NCBI GenBank assembly: GCA_050698355.1 | Contig: JBOHBN010000249.1 | Location: 1 to 41,921, forward strand | Direction: 5' to 3' | Length of the DNA stretch: 41,921 nt | Source: JBOHBN01 sp050698355 | Lineage (GTDB): Bacteria; Actinomycetota; Actinomycetes; Streptosporangiales; WHST01 | Shown here: positions 39,844-41,921 of the stretch, one piece after another | Position numbering within the stretch: position 1 is the first letter of the stretch | Layout: each line of letters opens with the position of its first letter | Notes under the pieces: model-generated | Seen by the model: only the letters and a program-made list of their open reading frames with translations | Told to the model about the DNA's origin: nothing | Databases searched by the model: none | Made by a program: the position numbers and the translations under genes

Positions 39844-39935
39844 CCAAATGACCACGTTATGTGGGCGGAATCGGCGTTATCGGGGGCTGCAGGCATCGAG
39901 AAGGCGTAGTTCGCATCCATAACGTGGTCATTTGG
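39844..39935. repeat. Palindromic repeat element, copy B (perfect 18-bp ends)
   Basis: The 92-base element starts ccaaatgaccacgttatg and ends with its exact reverse complement (39844-39861 and 39918-39935). Its inside contains tgcaggNNtcgagaaggc at the same offset as in copy A (12305), and an inner stem that is imperfect here (7 of 9). It fills the gap between DUF3043 and the next gene. No coding frame or target duplication is evident. Confidence 0.85.
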
Positions 39936-39988
39936 CAGGACAGGTTCGTCGTGGGAAGTTGAGCACGCTCGCCGGATGGAGGGGACCC

Positions 39989-41921
39989 GTGGAGACTGCC
40001 GAGGACGCGTTCCGTACGAGGCTGCGGCGCGAGCTGCCGAAGGCCGCGCGCGTCGACACCACGGCACGGGGCGCGTACGCGGGCGACGCCTCGCTGTACC
40101 GAAAGGTGCCGGCAGCGGTGCTCGAGCCGCGCGACACCGAGGAGGTCGTGCGCGCGCTGGCGCTCGCGCGCGACCACGGCATCCCGGTGACGTCCAGGGG
40201 CGGCGGCACCTCGATCGCGGGCAACTCGATCAGCGCCGGCCTGCTGATCGACTTCTCCCGGCACATGAACGCGATCCGTTCGATCGACCCCGACGCGGGC
40301 GAGGCGACCGCCGAGCCGGGGGTGATCGGCGACGCGGTGCGCGCCGCCGCGAGGCAGTACGGGCTGACATTCGCGCCCGACCCCTCCACCCACGCCCGCT
40401 GCACGATCGGCGGCATGATCGCGAACAACTCCTGCGGCGCGCACTCCGCCGCCTGGGGTACGACCGCCGACCACGTACGCGCCCTCGACGTCCTGCTGCC
40501 CGACGGCCGGCTGGTCACCCTGCGAAACAACGGCGCCTCCGACGCCAGCCTGCACGACCGGGTGGTGGCCGTACGCGACGCGCACCTGACCACGCTGCGC
40601 ACCGAGTTCAACCGGTTCCGCCGGCAGGTCTCGGGCTACGGGTTGCACCACCTGCTGGCCGAGCGCGGAACCGACGCCGCGCGGGCGTTCAGCGGCAGCG
40701 AGGGCACGCTCGGGATCATCGTGTCCGCGACGATCGGCCTGGTGCCGCGGCCGGTTACGACCGCGCTGCTCGTCCTCGGGTTTCCCGACAGTCTGGCCGC
40801 CGCGGATGCCGCGCCGTCACTCCCGCCGCTCGGCGCGCTCACCGCCGAAGGGCTCGACGCCGAAGTCCTCCCGGCGATCCGAGCCAAGCCCGGGCTGGGC
40901 CAGGTCGGCCGCGACCTGCCGGACGGGGGCGCGTGGCTGCTGTGCGAGGTCGGCGGCGCGACCCCGGGCGAGGCACTGGAAGCGGCGCACCAGATCGCGG
41001 CCAAGGCCCCGGATGCCAGCCACGTCATCAGCGACGACCCGGTGGAGACCGCGGCGCTGTGGCGTATACGCGAGGAGGTCGCGGGCCTCTCCACCCGGGC
41101 GCCGGACGGCACCGAGGCCTGGCCAGGCTGGGAGGACGCCGCCGTACCGCCGGAACGGTTCGGCGCGTACCTGCGCGAGTTCCGCGGCCTGCTCGACAAG
41201 CACGGGCGTACGGGCATCCTGTACGGCCACTTCGGCGAGGGCTGCGCGCACATCCGCATCGACTGGCCGTTGCACGAACCCGGCGGCATCGCCGGCTACC
41301 GCACGTTCGTGGAGGAGGCCGCCGACCTCGTCGCCGCGCACGGCGGCACCGTCTCCGGTGAGCACGGTGACGGGCGGGCACGCTCGGAACTGCTGTCGCG
41401 GGTGTACTCCCCCGAGGCGATCGCCGCGTTCGGCGAGTTCAAGCGGGCGTTCGACCCCGAGGGCATGCTCAACCCGGGCATCGTCGTCGACCCCGCACCG
41501 GTCGACGCCGACGTCCGCTACGGGCCGCCCACGCGCGCCGAGAAGTTCCTGCCGGTTCAGGCGCTGCACGCCGACCGGGGTTCGTTCGCCGGCGCGGTAC
41601 GCCGGTGCGTCGGGGTGGGCAAGTGCCGGGTGCCGAGCGGCACCGCGATGTGCCCCTCGTACCAGGCGACCCGCGACGAGGTGCACTCCACCCGGGGGCG
41701 GGCGCGGCTGCTGGCCGAGATGGTCGAGGGCGACGTCGTCACCGACGGCTGGCGTTCCACCGAGGTCGCCGACGCGCTCGACCTGTGCCTGTCGTGCAAG
41801 GCGTGCAAGAGCGACTGCCCGGTCGACGTCGACATGGCGACGTACAAGGCGGAGTTCCTGCACCATCATTACCGGCACCGCCCGCGACCGCGGACCCACT
41901 ACGCCCTCGGCTGGTTGCCGC
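39989..41921 (+). CDS. FAD-linked oxidase fused to Fe-S oxidoreductase (3' partial)
   Basis: The frame is open from the GTG at 39989 (GGAGGGG just upstream) to the window edge, 644 residues. It has an FAD-binding type 4 domain with SRGGGTSIAGN near residue 72, the oxidase C-terminal domain with GHFGEGCAHIRI and SGEHGDGRA near 458, and the ferredoxin part with CVGVGKC (near 540) and CLSCKACKSDCPVD (near 600). The rest, probably the CCG domains, is missing. It is a paralogue of the gene at 23061, sharing the same order and motifs but diverged in the oxidase part. A 2-hydroxy acid is the likely substrate type. Confidence 0.92.
   Translation, partial: METAEDAFRTRLRRELPKAARVDTTARGAYAGDASLYRKVPAAVLEPRDTEEVVRALALARDHGIPVTSRGGGTSIAGNSISAGLLIDFSRHMNAIRSIDPDAGEATAEPGVIGDAVRAAARQYGLTFAPDPSTHARCTIGGMIANNSCGAHSAAWGTTADHVRALDVLLPDGRLVTLRNNGASDASLHDRVVAVRDAHLTTLRTEFNRFRRQVSGYGLHHLLAERGTDAARAFSGSEGTLGIIVSATIGLVPRPVTTALLVLGFPDSLAAADAAPSLPPLGALTAEGLDAEVLPAIRAKPGLGQVGRDLPDGGAWLLCEVGGATPGEALEAAHQIAAKAPDASHVISDDPVETAALWRIREEVAGLSTRAPDGTEAWPGWEDAAVPPERFGAYLREFRGLLDKHGRTGILYGHFGEGCAHIRIDWPLHEPGGIAGYRTFVEEAADLVAAHGGTVSGEHGDGRARSELLSRVYSPEAIAAFGEFKRAFDPEGMLNPGIVVDPAPVDADVRYGPPTRAEKFLPVQALHADRGSFAGAVRRCVGVGKCRVPSGTAMCPSYQATRDEVHSTRGRARLLAEMVEGDVVTDGWRSTEVADALDLCLSCKACKSDCPVDVDMATYKAEFLHHHYRHRPRPRTHYALGWLP

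Noticed and set aside
12305..39935. Composite transposon bounded by the two palindromic elements
   Set aside because: The 27.6 kb between them includes core genes (cta, aat, adoK, erpA, psp) and no transposase. The two copies are best read as independent insertions.
39976..41361. A 461-codon plus-strand frame beginning MEGTRG
   Set aside because: It is out of frame with the conserved FAD/Fe-S protein starting at 39989, whose frame stays open to the window end.
1..41921. tRNA, rRNA, CRISPR or prophage features
   Set aside because: No cloverleaf-like sequences, direct-repeat arrays, integrase or phage structural genes were recognised on either strand.

Overview
This is high-GC chromosomal DNA from an actinomycete. 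Markers that support this are QcrB with a PDWY motif, a four-subunit actinobacterial oxidase set including CtaF, a PspA-PspAA-HtpX-PspAB operon, DUF3043, DUF3140, SPW and adenosine-kinase neighbours, and frequent GTG starts. The genus cannot be fixed from the sequence. I see no rRNA, tRNA, CRISPR array, integrase or transposase.

Layout. The 3' part of qcrB (cytochrome bc1) opens the window on the + strand. At 30.7-33.7 kb the minus-strand ctaC-ctaD-ctaF genes (cytochrome c oxidase) converge on it, followed by aat, adenosine kinase, erpA and the psp operon. These flanks look like conserved core genome. Between them lies about 29 kb of accessory or lineage-specific genes. At 1.8-8.1 kb there are transporters, a lipoprotein with a duplicated domain, and a DUF998-PfpI fusion interrupted by an in-frame amber codon. 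At 8.3-13.7 kb there is a group of small stress-type genes (anti-sigma factor, STAS protein, DUF2188, DUF3140, SPW), several behind GGGTA-type candidate promoters. At 13.8-15.7 kb a TetR regulator and a saccharopine-dehydrogenase-like reductase diverge across a 22-bp inverted repeat. At 15.7-22.1 kb lies an L-rhamnose catabolic cluster. At 22.2-30.7 kb there are a DUF1360 protein, a giant FAD/Fe-S oxidoreductase, a GH3 protein, an SDR, a YaaH-type and an FNT-type carboxylate channel, and a small basic protein.

The rhamnose cluster holds a mutarotase (RhaM), an MFS transporter, an IclR regulator, an SDR L-rhamnose 1-dehydrogenase, L-rhamnonate dehydratase, a zinc alcohol dehydrogenase and a metallo-beta-lactamase-fold protein. 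It encodes the non-phosphorylative route, in which rhamnose is oxidised to rhamnonate and dehydrated. No standard lactonase and no aldolase or diketo-acid hydrolase is present. The MBL-fold protein sits where a lactonase is expected but has lost its HxHxDH zinc motif.

The right end carries a second FAD/Fe-S fused oxidoreductase, cut by the window edge. Just upstream of it is a 92-bp element with perfect 18-bp terminal inverted repeats, and a decayed relative lies 27.5 kb away at 12.3 kb. This repeat family, the degenerate MBL protein and the amber-interrupted fusion are the most unusual items.
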